Assembly: GCF_028769735.1 (NCBI RefSeq)
Contig: NC_088173.1
Coordinates: forward strand, 63,697,921-63,761,920
Direction of reading: 5' to 3'
From: Zonotrichia leucophrys gambelii
Lineage: Eukaryota > Chordata > Aves > Passeriformes > Passerellidae
Length of the DNA stretch: 64,000 nucleotides
Positions 38,406 through 49,819 of the stretch are shown here, in pieces. Position 1 is the stretch's first letter; each line of letters starts with the position of its first letter. Made by a program: the position numbers and the translations under genes. Below the pieces are notes generated by a model. The model made no database searches. It worked only from the letters and a program-made list of their open reading frames with translations, and was not told the origin of the DNA.

Positions 38406-41400
38406 CTTCAGCTTCCTGCAGTCTGAGTTGAGGTGCCTTATTCCCTTCCCTGACCAAGCCAGACACTTAGATGATAAAGTTAAATATTTACAGTGAATAA
38501 ACATTAGTTTATTTGTTGCTTATAGGACCTTTTGGGAGATGTTGCTTTGTTTTTTCTCTTCTTTAAAAACAGCCAAAAAACCAAACAAGAAGCCAAATCC
38601 GAGGGTGACCTTTCAATTAAGTACAAAATCTCCGTTTCTTATTATTTTCCAGTTTCTACCAGCAGCAGCAATACTCCTATTGTCATTTTAAATAGCAAAG
38701 AAGCCATCTGCTCTCCAAATGCACACAAACAAAGTAAACCCCAAGTTTTTTAAAAGTATAAATGGAGCAACAGAGATAATAATTGTTCTGCAGGTTTATA
38801 ATGGTAATGAGCATAATCCATCAGATTTTAGAACACCTCTTCTTATACAAAGCAGAAAAAATAATATTATGAAGGGACTGTCCTTCTGTTACATTTCAAG
38901 GAGATTGTATTCACTTATTAAACTCAAAATTTTCCAAGTTTAAAATTATCCTGAAAACTCTTTTCACCCTGTTCCTGTTTAATCAAACCAGTTACTTTTA
39001 AAATATACCAATATATGCATATTTTAAAAAATCTATTGAGGGAGGGGGCAATAATTTGAGATTCCTTTTAATAAAGCATTTGTCAGGTTTGTGTCATGGT
39101 TCTGATAATGGCTAACCGATCTACTGAGCGCATGATAAACTCATATATATCCACCCACAATTTAACATTATTCAGACTACAATAATTGCAAATCAGTTCA
39201 AACAGCAGTAGTTACTTTTTGCATGAGACATAACCAACCACATGATCTAAAGCTTTAATCCATATTTGACCAACCACCTTAAGTCTCCTTAATTGTAACA
39301 ACACTGCCTTGCCAACCATGCACCATAATTTACATAAACTAAGCATTGTTGCATGAAGCATAAGCACTTTCATTGGGTTGATTCTTCTGTTCTTGAAAGC
39401 CATGGCAAAACAATTAACTCAAATGAGAGTCTCAGTCCTTGATTATGAGTCTGAATACAATTCCAGTTTAATACATTCCTTGAGGTGTAGATCTGTTAAT
39501 CTACCCTGGTTGCTTTACTGCATCGGACTAGTTATGAGAATAACTAAACAGAGAATTTATATCCAGATGTACAAACAAAGAGAACATCCCTGCATCACTG
39601 TTATACAACATTGCTATGGTCAGATAATTTTGAAATGTTTGTTACCTAAGATGAAGTGTGATAAGCCACAGTCTGCCTAATAAATTCTGACTCAGCAGTC
39701 TTGGTTTGAGATTCTTAGAATTCCTGCAGTAGTCCTATCAGAATTTAAAAACAAAACTAAAAAAAAGTCAAAAACAACCCCCAAAAAACAACAAAAAACC
39801 CCCCACAAACAAACAAACAAAAAAACAAAAACAAAAATCACAAAAAACTCACCAAAAAAACCTCCAAAGAAACCAAAACCAATACATAAAAAAATTACAA
39901 AACAAACAACCAAACAAAACTTCTTGGAAAATTAGTAGACATTTATATTCACAGAGGGCATAATATCTATTAGAAAAAAATGCATTCATTGCAATCTTTT
40001 ATAATTTTCCAAAGAGGTGATAGAATCCTTAGCCTCTAGTCTTCCCTGTGTCCTTGATCTACTTTTAACATGGTTATGATTTTTCTGGAGTAGAGCTTGC
40101 TATGTCAATTTACTGGAGCAATTTACTGGTCCTTCTGTTTCCCTGTGAGATTTCTATACCTCAAAGCAATTTGTCCCCCAACTTATTGGGAAATCTCTCA
40201 TTTTTCTACTACATTGTCATTGATTTGAGTTTCACGTTTCATGAAGAACCATTTGCTTTTTCTTGTAGGAGCTTATGTCTTTAGAGTTCTTTTGTACCTT
40301 TACTCTCCTGTCACATAGTTTAAAGTGTTTTCTTCTTCTCAAAGATAGAGTAGAAGAAATTCAGGTCCTCAGCTGATAAGATTTGGACAATCATCACATA
40401 ACTACTTAAACTTCCCTACTGATGGTGTTCTGCTGAATCAGTATTTTACCTTATGTCTTACATCATCCTGAAATGCATTTATTTCAGAATTTGAAACCAT
40501 GCTGTCTCTCTACTTTACTCAAAGTGATCATTAGATTGTTATTAGAATACACATACTTTCAAAATTTTAATTTTTTATATACCAGAAATTGAGACAATAA
40601 CTACCTTAATCAATGGTGCCCAAATATGAATTACCATATCCCTAACAAAGTCTAAAATACTTCATTTTCATAGTCTTAGTTTTGCAGAATCAGGGATTGG
40701 GATTTTCAGTCATGGACAGCAATAAAAATATCATTTTCTCTACTTAGTTAAGTATCTAATAAAGGCATTTCAAATCAGTTTAAGAATGGGCAAAGTTTTT
40801 AGTTGTTCCCACTAGATCAGCTGAATATTTTTCCTAATTTTTAATTTCCTTTACTAAAAATGTAAGTTTCATGCCGCTTGTGAACCACTCATGAGAATCT
40901 TTTCTTTCACAAGTGACCCTTGAGCTGTCTTCAGCTGAGATCAGGAAGCAATTGCAGTTATGGTTTGTGATATTGAATGCCAAGTGAGATTACTGAATAG
41001 GCAACCAATTGGCCTTTGGGTCCTAGTCAGGGTGGTAGAAACTGAGGGAAGCAGATAAACAGTGGTGAGAATGGGAGCAGAGGAGGGGATCTCACTCACC
41101 AATCAACAGAAACGAGGTTAGATCCTCACCCCCAGTGCAGCTTTCCCAGCTTAAAAACAACATCCACCACCTTTTCAAGACAATTTCAGATTCTGTAAGC
41201 ACAGTTTAGACAGAAAAAAATTGAAGATGGACACTGCTCTGATCCCACTATCATGATCGTTTAAATTTTATAGAAGAAAGGAGTTCTGAAAGCCAAAGCC
41301 CAAAGTCACAATGAAGCCAATAGTATTTCAGGCTTAGAGGAGAACAATGAATGGCTTTCTACAATTTACATTTTGCAAATGCCATGTAGCACTTGGGTAA

Positions 41401-42652
41401 AGTCAGCGGCAGTAACATCATAGCAAAGAGGAATTTTTAATGGGAAAATACTGCAAAAGATTATGAAATTCCTGTTAGCCTAAATGCAAATGGCACACAG
41501 CTTAATTTTCACTGGAGAAATGCTATTGTAGCAATATTTCTACTGAATATTACAAAATAATACAAGGCCAGAATTTGGAAGGTAAACAATTAAAATGCAG
41601 ATCTGACTACAGACAGTGAATCTGTACTCAAAGACAGGGCATGTCTGGATACATCTAAGCTAGTGACAGACACTACTGAGGCACTTAAGTTGGATATACA
41701 GCTGTCCAAGTATTCTCTGTGGCTGCTGGGGAGATGTAAACATCCTCAGAGGGCACTTAGAAACTCCTGAGATTTAACTTTCAGAAAGGAAAGTTCCATT
41801 TCTTTGCAATGGAAATAGAAACAGCCTTTGGCAAAACAGCTCGTAATTTCATCATCATGATTGTCTGCCTAAAATAAGGAGATCCGTAATCAGTCAAAGA
41901 CTGTATTTGTTAAAAAAATTCTGATGTAACTTGGGGGGAAAAAAAGCAATTTATACTACATTTTGTTAGGCACAGTCTTCTATTCCTGAGTGGTGTCTTG
42001 AGGAGAAAATAATCCAAATAATTGAGGAAGGAAGCAAAAAATGCTTTCTATGTGATGGAGTTATTCTTAACAATATGGTAAGAACCTCTTCTGCAGTGAA
42101 AGTGTAAGTTAAATAAACTTATATCAATCTGAGGAAAAAACAGGATGCCTACAATATTAGGTCTAAAATAAAAAAGTCTGATTTTCAACTTACATGAAAA
42201 GTATCCAAATCACATCAACAAAACCAAGTTTTTCCAAGTCTTAAAAAGGGAACATCTTTAGGTGATTGATAGACAGAAAAAAAACCTGTGTTCAATATAT
42301 TTGTAAATACGAAAATTCTTAGAAAAATGGAGCAGATTTTTTTTTTTACATTTGTAGCATCAGTGTGTTTATTGTGCTGTGTTCAGTAATTCCAATAAAA
42401 ATGGAAGAATATAAATTTGTTTTGAAACTGTGGAGGAGGAGTGTCAAAACTTCTTGAAGTGTATAAAGCAGGTCCTCACATTTCTTTGGCCACTGGACTT
42501 ATGGAATTGGAGGTGTGGTGAATTTTACTCCCTGCAATCGTTTCCCTCAAAACAACTGACAAAGTCTGCAAACTGACACAGAGAGTGCTAAGATCTAATA
42601 TCTATAGAGAAGTGATTTTGATCTACTGAAAGGCACTGGGATTATAACAGAG
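38406..42652. other. Unique DNA with one A/C-rich tract
   Basis: The A/C-rich low-complexity tract at 39749-39921 is listed separately. A GC-richer patch at about 41020-41170 (GGATCTCACTCACCAATCAA) vaguely recalls avian LTR wording, but I cannot place it. A 100-codon plus frame at 39378-39680 has no recognisable domain. Confidence 0.5.
39749..39921. repeat. A/C-rich low-complexity tract
   Basis: About 170 bp almost free of G and T on the plus strand: runs of A broken by C pairs, with CAAA units (ACAAACAAACAAACAAAA) in the middle. It has no 3' LINE body beside it. The 73-codon minus-strand frame over it, all Phe/Val/Gly/Leu, is an artefact. Confidence 0.85.
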
Positions 42653-42925
42653 CTTCACAGAACAACAGCAGGTGGAAGGCATCCCTGGAGGTCATCAGGT
42701 CCAACCCACCCTGTTCATGCAGGGTCTCAGGGATTCAGTTGCTCAGGATCACAGATCATATCCAGACAGATTTTGAATATCTCTAAGGATGGAGACCAAA
42801 AACTCCTTGGGCAATTTCGTTAGTGCTTGGTCACCCTCAGAGTCAAAACTCTTTTCCTGATGGTCAGACAGAACCTCCACAGTTTAGTTTGTACCTATTA
42901 TCTCTTGTTGCAGGTACAAACTCTC
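42653..42925 (-). mobile_element. CR1 LINE fragment, 3' end
   Basis: The plus strand reads TTCACAGAACAACAGCAGGT, CCCTGGAGGTCATCAGGTCC, AACCCACCCTGTTCATGCAG (42652-42721). TCCAGACAGATTTTGAATAT, CTCTAAGGATGGAGACC, and GTGCTTGGTCACCCTCAGAG (near 42822) follow, then the antisense of the TGATGTTCAGACGGAACCTCC region. This is the reverse complement of the CR1 3' end, about 270 bp, with the sense strand minus. It stops near CTCTTGTTGCAGG. A CA/TA simple repeat follows at 42957. Confidence 0.85.
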
Positions 42926-43907
42926 AAACATTAAACAAAAATCAGCAAGGTGAAGTCCACACACACCCACACCCACATATATATATGTATAGGCAAATTA
43001 GATTTAGTATTGTATTAATATTAGAAAGATAGAGAAAAGTAAAACTAGGTAAGGCTGTTAGTGAACTAGTAGAACTACTCCAGTGCAGTATTTCTGACTT
43101 AATACAAATGTTATCAAACCAAGTATTGCTTAAATCAATTAGAGGGTGATAAAGATTCACAGAAATATGTTTTAAAAGTAGTATTTAATTTATGGAATAA
43201 AAATAAAAAAGAACAACCCAGATATTTTAAATCCTTACCCAAAGTGGACAGTATCACTTTGAAATCTGAAACATAGTTTATCCCACGTCAGAAATGCAGA
43301 CCAAATGAAGCACAAAAAACACACACGGAAGAGAGAACATTGTACCTTAGAGAATAGACCTCAGAGACAAAAAAATTGTTCCTCTTGGCTGGGAAAAAAA
43401 TAATTGATAAAGCCTAGACTAGAATTTTCACTTCCTTAAACTAGCCTTTCTATAAAATAGTAAGATTTGTGTGTAATCTGTGCTGTCAAATCCATTTTCA
43501 CCAGATATGGCATAACCATCAAGATAACATTTGACAGTAGAATGTAATTTCCTGCCCATTAGTTGTAAGAGTTGCGTTTTAAACACAACATAGATAGTGA
43601 CAGAACACCAATCTCCTCAACCACTGTGTGGATAAAAACATCAAAGAGAAGGGCAGATTTGAAAAGGAGCAAAGCATAACTCTGATGCATATTTAAGATT
43701 ACAACATTGTGAAAGAGCTCAGATAAAAAATGAGTTGCCACCTTCTGAAAATGTGTTTGCTGCAAATTAAACAATACTATCCTTTTAGAAAGGATGGACA
43801 GAGATGTAGATCCCTGCTTCACTGATTAGGGTATGTGGATATTACCACAAACACCTGAAATTATATAAATGTTTGCAATGGAAAGTTACAGATCCAGATA
43901 GGAGATT
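42926..43907. other. Unique DNA with a short CA/TA repeat
   Basis: Short repeat CACACACCCACACCCACATA then TATATATG at about 42957-42987. No gene or other repeat is recognised. Confidence 0.55.
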
Positions 43908-44615
43908 AGAATCATAGAATATTATGGGTCGGAGAAGATTTTTAAATGTCCAGACCCTGGGCCATGAACACAGACATCTTCCACAAGACAAAGTTGCTCA
44001 AAGCTCTGTCCATCTTGACCTTAAACATTTCCAGGAATGTTGGCATCTACAAATCATCTGGGCAACTTCTTCCAGTGTCTCACTGTGGGATTCACATTCT
44101 CTGAACAGAGAGACAATTCTCTCTCTCAGGTTCTTTCCTGGAAAAGCAGAGAAAAGAATGATCAAAACAATTCTTATCTCATTTGCTGCTCCTTTGTTTG
44201 TGCACAAGTGGAATACATTATGGAAGATTGTTTACCTGAAGGGATTTGGTATTGGATTCTGGTGTGTTTTGCTTTCTTGGCCAATCTCTGTAAGCTGTGT
44301 CCTGACAGTCGGTCAGGAGACAGTCAAGAGATTTTGTTCAGTTGAGTTCTTGCTCAGTTTTCAGTTTAGATGTAGGGTAATATAGTGTAATATAGTATAG
44401 AATAATATAGTATAATAAAGTAATTAATTAGCCTTCTGATATCATGGAGTCCTGCTCATCATTCTTCCGCCCATGGCACAAAAATTACACCTATATCTCC
44501 CCACACTCAATGTGTTCTTATATAAAAGAGAAATCTACTCTCTTTTAGTCTAAAACCATTACCTCTTGTTCTCTCAATACAGGCCATGAAAGTCTTCTTC
44601 TTTCCTTTAAATTCC
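43908..44615 (-). mobile_element. CR1 LINE 3' end, interrupted by an LTR
   Basis: Antisense CR1 begins AGAATCATAGAATATTATGG (43908) and continues CAAAGCTCTGTCCATCTTGA, CATCTGGGCAACTTCTTCC and AGTGTCTCAC up to 44083. It resumes after the LTR at 44496 with the duplicated target and CCACACTCAATGTG. TCTTTTAGTCTAAAACC (near 44543) and ATTACCTCTTGTTCTCTC follow, fading after about 44612. Joined across the LTR, the two halves match the CR1 consensus without loss. Sense strand minus. This copy was in place before the LTR arrived. Confidence 0.85.
44084..44495 (+). mobile_element. Solo LTR of an endogenous retrovirus, inserted in CR1
   Basis: 412 bp starting TGTGGGATTCACATTCTCTG and ending CACCTATA, where the usual terminal CA has become TA. 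It is flanked by TCTCAC (44078-44083) and TCTCCC (44496-44501), a 6 bp target duplication with one mismatch; 6 bp is typical of class II (ERVK-like) elements. It matches from memory a common passerine LTR: GAGAAAAGAATGATCAAAAC, ATTCTTATCTCATTTGCTGC, then GTGTCCTGACAGTCGGTCAG and a TATAGTGTAATATAG-type A/T repeat. AATAAA at 44414-44419 places the poly(A) signal near the 3' end and makes plus the sense strand. No internal viral genes are present. The 153-codon plus frame across it is not a gene. Confidence 0.85.
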
Positions 44616-44634
44616 ATTTATTTATTGAAAGACT

Positions 44635-44757
44635 GCTGTAAGATCTGCTGTCCATAATCACCTCACTGTTTTTCATATGTCTCAGCATGTCTTTCTGAGG
44701 ATCTGCTCCATGATTTTACCATGAAGAGACGTAAGACTGACTCTGGTTTCAAATGTT
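44635..44757 (-). mobile_element. CR1 reverse-transcriptase fragment
   Basis: On the minus strand, RVSLTSLHGKIMEQILRKTC (44754 downward) is followed, after a frameshift, by DMLRHMKNSEVIMDS. This is the early RT segment of CR1, matching VSLTS-PGKIMEQI and LRHM--EVI. It lies about 20 bp beyond the CR1 3'-end piece on the same strand, but in the intact element these parts are separated by over 1 kb. It is therefore either the far side of a large internal deletion in one copy or a separate insertion. Too short and broken to function. Confidence 0.75.
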
Positions 44758-44968
44758 ATGCCTTTTATAGAAGATCGCTTTGTTCTCACATGTGGCAACA
44801 GTTAATGTAAATAGCTCTGTGAAATAGTTCTGTAAAAATTCTGTAAAAGACCATGCAAGCTACTTACACTGAAAATAAAAACTCAGAAATCTCTGTAAAA
44901 CATGGAGGGATTTCACTGAAAGATTTATCCTTCATCTGTTTCCTCGTAATATTAATTTGTAGTTTTAC

Positions 44969-45322
44969 CTGGATTCTATATTCTGTGAAAGCATAGTCAT
45001 TCTCTATTTGTAGAAGACTTGTAATGTCTAGGTGCAGAAGAAATTAAACAAAAAGTTGCTACACTAAAGTATAATTGTGGAATGGATGGTCTTTTTTGGC
45101 AGCTTTGGGAATGCTCTAAAAGTTTATTTATTCCATATGATTCAGAGTCTTGAGTGATGGCTTCTGTTTTGTGCTTCATCAATGCTTGGCTGAACTTAAC
45201 AGTTTCAGAATGTTCAGTGCAACATTCAAAAGTAGCTTTGATGCAGTTTTGGGTAAGAAGTTTTGATGCTTGACTGTCAGGAGAAGATTCTCTCAAAGTT
45301 AAGTCATTATCATAAAACTTCA
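44969..45322 (-). other. Possible exon, open frame of about 108 codons, unknown
   Basis: On the minus strand a T-rich acceptor-like site (GGTTTTCTAG, AG at 45323-45324) is followed by an open frame to a TGA at 44997-44999. A donor-like AATCCAG/GTAAAAC lies just beyond (GT at 44967-44968). The peptide is mixed and hydrophilic (for example SSPDSQASKLLTQNCIKATF and LMKHKTEAITQDSESYG). Its codon choice looks more coding-like than other frames here. I recognise no domain. It starts directly after an in-frame TAG, so as a gene it would need upstream exons. It could be a last coding exon, a decayed one, or chance. Confidence 0.2.
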
Positions 45323-45356
45323 CTAGAAAACCTTTAACAAAAAAAATTTAAAACTT

Positions 45357-45403
45357 TATATATATATATATAAAATTTACTATTTTTTATGATATATATA
45401 TAT
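45357..45403. repeat. (TA)n microsatellites, two runs
   Basis: Two TA runs (about 16 and 13 bp) are separated by AAATTTACTATTTTTTATGA. Confidence 0.9.
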
Positions 45404-47454
45404 GTGCACATTCTAGTGAATGATTTTTTTTCTTGATACAAAGAAACCATATATAACAAATAAATATGGATATAGAGAGGAACATACACACACATATCCA
45501 TATATGCATGTGTGAATCAGAATTTGGGTCTACATGGAGAATGTTAACAGAGCTGAAGTGAAAATATTCATCAATGTACAATACGATTGAAATTATCATA
45601 AATAAATTTTGTCTCAATCTTACCTCTTGAGAAAAATAGTTATTCATACTCTTTGGCATAGTGAGGTTTGTAAGTACATAATGTTAACAAACTAACTCTA
45701 TTCATAATTCAGTTTTGATATTTTTGATGATTTTATTTACGAAAATATCATTTCAAATAATGCAGTGTTTCTGTCATTGAGATTATTCTGGAATTCTCTT
45801 CATTATATTGATGCTTGAATGACAGGACCAAGTAGCATTCCTGCCAAAATAAATGGCCAATTTGGAGAATATACAAAGAGTTGGAAACTGTAGTCATACT
45901 CTAAAGTATAAATGAAGAAACTGAGGGAAGATTCCCTGAGTGAACTGTTACATTTAATGGCTAGTATTGTGCCTAAGTACCTTGCATTTCATAGCTGGCA
46001 TCCTCTTAGCAATCCCGAGCCCATCAAATTCAATTACAGATTATTGAGCTCCAGTTAGTTTATATCTACACATATTTAAAGTGGATCTGGGGTGAGCAGG
46101 TAAAAGCACAAATGCAACAGATAATTTGGGGCAAAATCTGTTAAAATGTATACATGTTTCAGATAGCTCTAATTAGTGCAACATCATGGAGCATAAAATA
46201 AAGTATAATATTGCAAAGGGAAATTATTCCTGGCAAAAAACAAGGCATCAACTCTTATTTAATTGTGATCAAGGTATTATAAAAAAAGTTACTCTGATTA
46301 AAGAACAACAGAAAAAGAGGCAATGAAGAAATTATATTTTGGAATTAGTATGATATTTAGGCTGTAATTATCAGGTATAACAAATTTTCTAGTCTATCTC
46401 CTAAAAGCACAACCGAGCATTTAGTACAGAGAGTGACTGCAAGTGCAATAAAAGTAATCAAATCCCACTATTGCAAGTATTTAAAAAAACCAAACCAAAC
46501 TAAAAAAAACAAAAGACAAAAGAACCCCAAAAATTAACATAAAAGGTTGCTATTGGAAGACCCATTAATGTCTTTAAATGCACATTTTCAATACCCCCTG
46601 TACCATAAGGCCCAACACCATATCCAGCTGTAATATGCTTCTTTTTACCCAGTGCTTCTAAAAAATCTAATTCATAAATCCAATTTGATTTGTGAAACAG
46701 TATCTGTTCATTTTTAAATATTTGTTTTCTGACAGTAGTGAAATAATTATATCATTCTAATTTGTGAGGGAGGATCATTGAACTGTTCTTTATGGTCAGC
46801 TATCATTTTTCCATGAATTTGTCATTCATTGTTCACAAATCAGTCTGTAAACTCTTCACCACCTGTAAAATGAATCTTCATTACACTGCTTTCTGGTCTC
46901 TCCAGATTATTTTAAGGTAAATCTGCTCCTGATAGTGTCCTTGAATGGTTCTGCCTTTAATCCTGTATTTTCACGGATGTTATGTTTGCTGTCCACCAAG
47001 TGAGTAAGTCTGTACCCACACTGGTTGTCTCACCTACCTGAAAGTATAGAAAACTCTCACTGTTGATGTTTTTGTGAAATGTTGATTATGTCTGTCTTTC
47101 CATTCACAAAGAGTGTCTCCATAATTGCGCACTCCGTACAATCTCTCCCAAATCTTGGTTGTTCCAGCTAATGACAACTTCTTTGGTTGCTTGGCAGACA
47201 CCTATTTACTCACAATGCTTACCAACACTTCATCACATTTTAGTACATGTCTTCTCATCAAAAGTTGCAATGTTAGTTTTGAAACAAGAACAGCTACTGC
47301 AATGCATTTGTAACTGTGTCCCATGGACAAGAACCAAAGCTCGTGCTAAAAGCTGAGTTTTCAAAGTATTCCTTAACATAAGCCTTTTAATATGAGAGGC
47401 TTTCTCTGCTAATTAGTGATTAATAATTATTTGCTCATCTGAGATACAATGGAG

Positions 47455-47524
47455 GAATTTCTAATTCAACAAACTTCTGAGTACTGAGTTGAATTAGAAG
47501 AATTTCTAATTCAACAAACTTCTG
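47455..47524. repeat. 25 bp direct repeat with an inverted copy between
   Basis: The 25-mer beginning GAATTTCTAATTCAACAAAC occurs at 47455-47479 and exactly again at 47500-47524. Between the copies, GTTGAATTAGA (47488-47498) is the reverse complement of TCTAATTCAAC within each copy. The order is thus forward, inverted, forward. Confidence 0.95.
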
Positions 47525-48740
47525 TTACTTCTGAGTAAGGCATTAATCTCTTGCTCTTGCTGAAACATACACTGGTTTCATGTTGTGCCAGAATGCCAGT
47601 GAGAATTATTTTTTTGATGATTTCTAAAAAAAAACCTGTCTGATAATGCTTTGTTTGAGCCAGAAAAGCAAAAGCAAATTTAGAAAAATCCTTAATATAT
47701 CAATATCTTTTAGGTAGCTATATAGCTGGATTTGATTTTTACCTTCCAATGAGTATTTTATCAAAAGAATAAATTATAATTAGGTTTGAAAAAAAATGTG
47801 GTTGGGAAACACGCTGCTACATCTTATCTGTAAAGGATATCACCTTATATCTTCAAACACTTCAAATACTTTTGCGTATATGATGCTTGTATGTCATTTC
47901 AAATATTGATTCTGTGCCATTATCTGACCCAGTAGATGAATCCTAGAGTACCCTGGATTAAAAACAGAAGTTTTTCAGGGGCCAAGCCTTTTATGTTGGT
48001 CTAGGACACACATAAAAAGCCTACTATTATTTTGATAAGTCTTCAGATATTCAATTTTCCAAATTATTTAGTAGTACTGTCTAATGAAAAACTTATACTA
48101 TTTGACCTTTTATAATAAATTTATTTATTTTATAGAGAATTTTTAGACAACATGAACATGTTTATTAAATTCTGAAAGGCAGCTCTAAAAATCTTACTAT
48201 GTGTACCATTCAAGTATTAATTTCAAAAGTTTTCCTGGAAAATTGGTGTACCATTTTTGTCTAAACCTTATCTCCCTAAAATAATGTACTAATTTATAAA
48301 TTAGTATTAAACGTAGTTTAAGCTTCACATACTGTACTAAAATTGAATTATCCGTAGAGGACAATTTTTTAATAATTTACTAAACTAGAATATAGTAAGG
48401 TTTATTCAAAGCACATAAGATTTTCAGTAAATGACAGCCAATTAAAAAAATTTGGATGCATCAAAATGCAATAGTTTTCCTGTTGTCTGTAGGGAAAATT
48501 ATTCCTACCAAAATTTTAGTTTTTTATGAATGGTACGTGTGGAATCTGCCAAATATGAATCAACTTTAGTTCCTCCAGCTTTTAATAGAATAAATAAACT
48601 GACCATTCCAACTCAAAGAAATTGAGAGACATTGGAATTGGGACCACAAGAATGGAAGAATTTGACATGACTCTTGTCCTTATCATGGTCTATTCCTTGA
48701 TAATGGTATAGTATAATTATAGGACAATTCCCAACAACTT
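47525..48740. other. Unique AT-rich DNA, nothing recognised
   Basis: No gene, mobile element or RNA signature is visible. Confidence 0.55.
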
Positions 48741-48810
48741 TTAACTTCATTTAACTTCATTAAATACTAATGCCTTCAGAGGCATTAGTATTTAATAATA
48801 CCTCTGAAGG
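48741..48810. repeat. Overlapping perfect palindromes with a 10 bp tandem duplication
   Basis: TTAACTTCAT is duplicated at 48741-48760. ATTAAATACTAATGCC (48759-48774) pairs exactly with GGCATTAGTATTTAAT (48781-48796) across a 6-base loop. Overlapping this, CCTTCAGAGG (48773-48782) has its reverse complement CCTCTGAAGG at 48801-48810. Confidence 0.95.
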
Positions 48811-49819
48811 AGATTGGGTCAGATCACACATATCTATTCTTTTTAAATCCTTGAAACATATCCTGCCAAAACTCTAATTTCTGAAACATTCAGAGGACAA
48901 TCCAAGTGCAATGTTTCAGGGCAAAGCAAACAAAAATTCTCAAAGGAAGTAAAACATATTTGTCACCCACAAGCAATATCAGAATGCCTAATGCATAATT
49001 TCACAATGTTTAATTCATGTTATGAATTTAATTTAGCATTATAAAGAAATAACTCCAGAACATTCTGTATAGGAAAAAAAAAACAACAACCAAAAAAAAA
49101 AAAACCACCAGAGAAAAGCTCTATTAGCTTAAAAGAAAGAAAAAAGAAAGAATGGCAGAGTTTTGTGATGAATCTAGAACCGACATTACTTCATAGGAAA
49201 ATAGAAATGAGATTTTTTTCAAGAAAATTGAAGTGTTGATGTGGTCAAATACAGCTTATGTCTCTAGAAGGATCAGAAGGATCAGTTTCTAACTAGATAG
49301 GGTGGAAGTGCAAAACTTTCTTGTTATTCGTGAGAATATTGTCTGCTATGACCAGACGTACTTTTCTTATTCAAAATCATAAGTGCTTATAAAGCATATG
49401 CAAAATGTGGGTTTCTCAAATTAGAAGAATGAATCAGAATACAAAAAAAGTTGATGCTGCCCTCTGCAGACACACAGGCTTAGAAAATTCACAGAAAGTT
49501 CCATTTCCTGAGAAAACTGGAGTTTGGGGGTTTTTGTTTGGTTTTTCTTTAATTTTTGTTGTGTGGGTGGTTTGCGGATGGACCCTGGCTGGTTTGGGAC
49601 TGTTAAGAGGCCTGAAATGACAAAGCACACAAACAAGCATCAGTATTAAAATGGAGCTGGTAACATAAAAAGAAACAGGAATAAATTGCCTTGAATGCAC
49701 TGAACTGAAAAGAACTGTTGAGACACAATGTCATGGGAGTATACAAAAGCAAACTCATTTTCAGATAACAAATACAAACAAAATGCATTTTGCTATGAAG
49801 ACCAGAGGCTAAAAATAAC
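48811..49819. other. Unique DNA with poly(A)/T-G tracts
   Basis: Interrupted A-runs lie at about 49074-49105, and a T/G-rich tract at 49526-49572. The frames at 49405-49700 derive from the latter. No gene recognised. Confidence 0.55.

Larger units (their letters stand above)
44758..47454. other. Unique AT-rich DNA with TA repeats and one open stretch
   Basis: Contains (TA)n at 45357-45373 and 45391-45403, an A/C-rich run near 46481-46540, and a splice-flanked open stretch on the minus strand (44969-45322, listed separately). Nothing else is recognised. Confidence 0.5.

Noticed and set aside
39692..39913. 73-codon minus frame made almost only of Phe, Val, Gly, Leu
   Set aside because: Translation of the A/C-rich low-complexity tract; looks like membrane segments only by composition.
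40985..41170. Possible avian LTR wording (GATCTCACTCACCAATCAAC)
   Set aside because: Similarity is limited to a few words; boundaries could not be found.
43924..44385. 153-codon plus-strand open frame
   Set aside because: Runs across antisense CR1 and the nested LTR; not a coding region.
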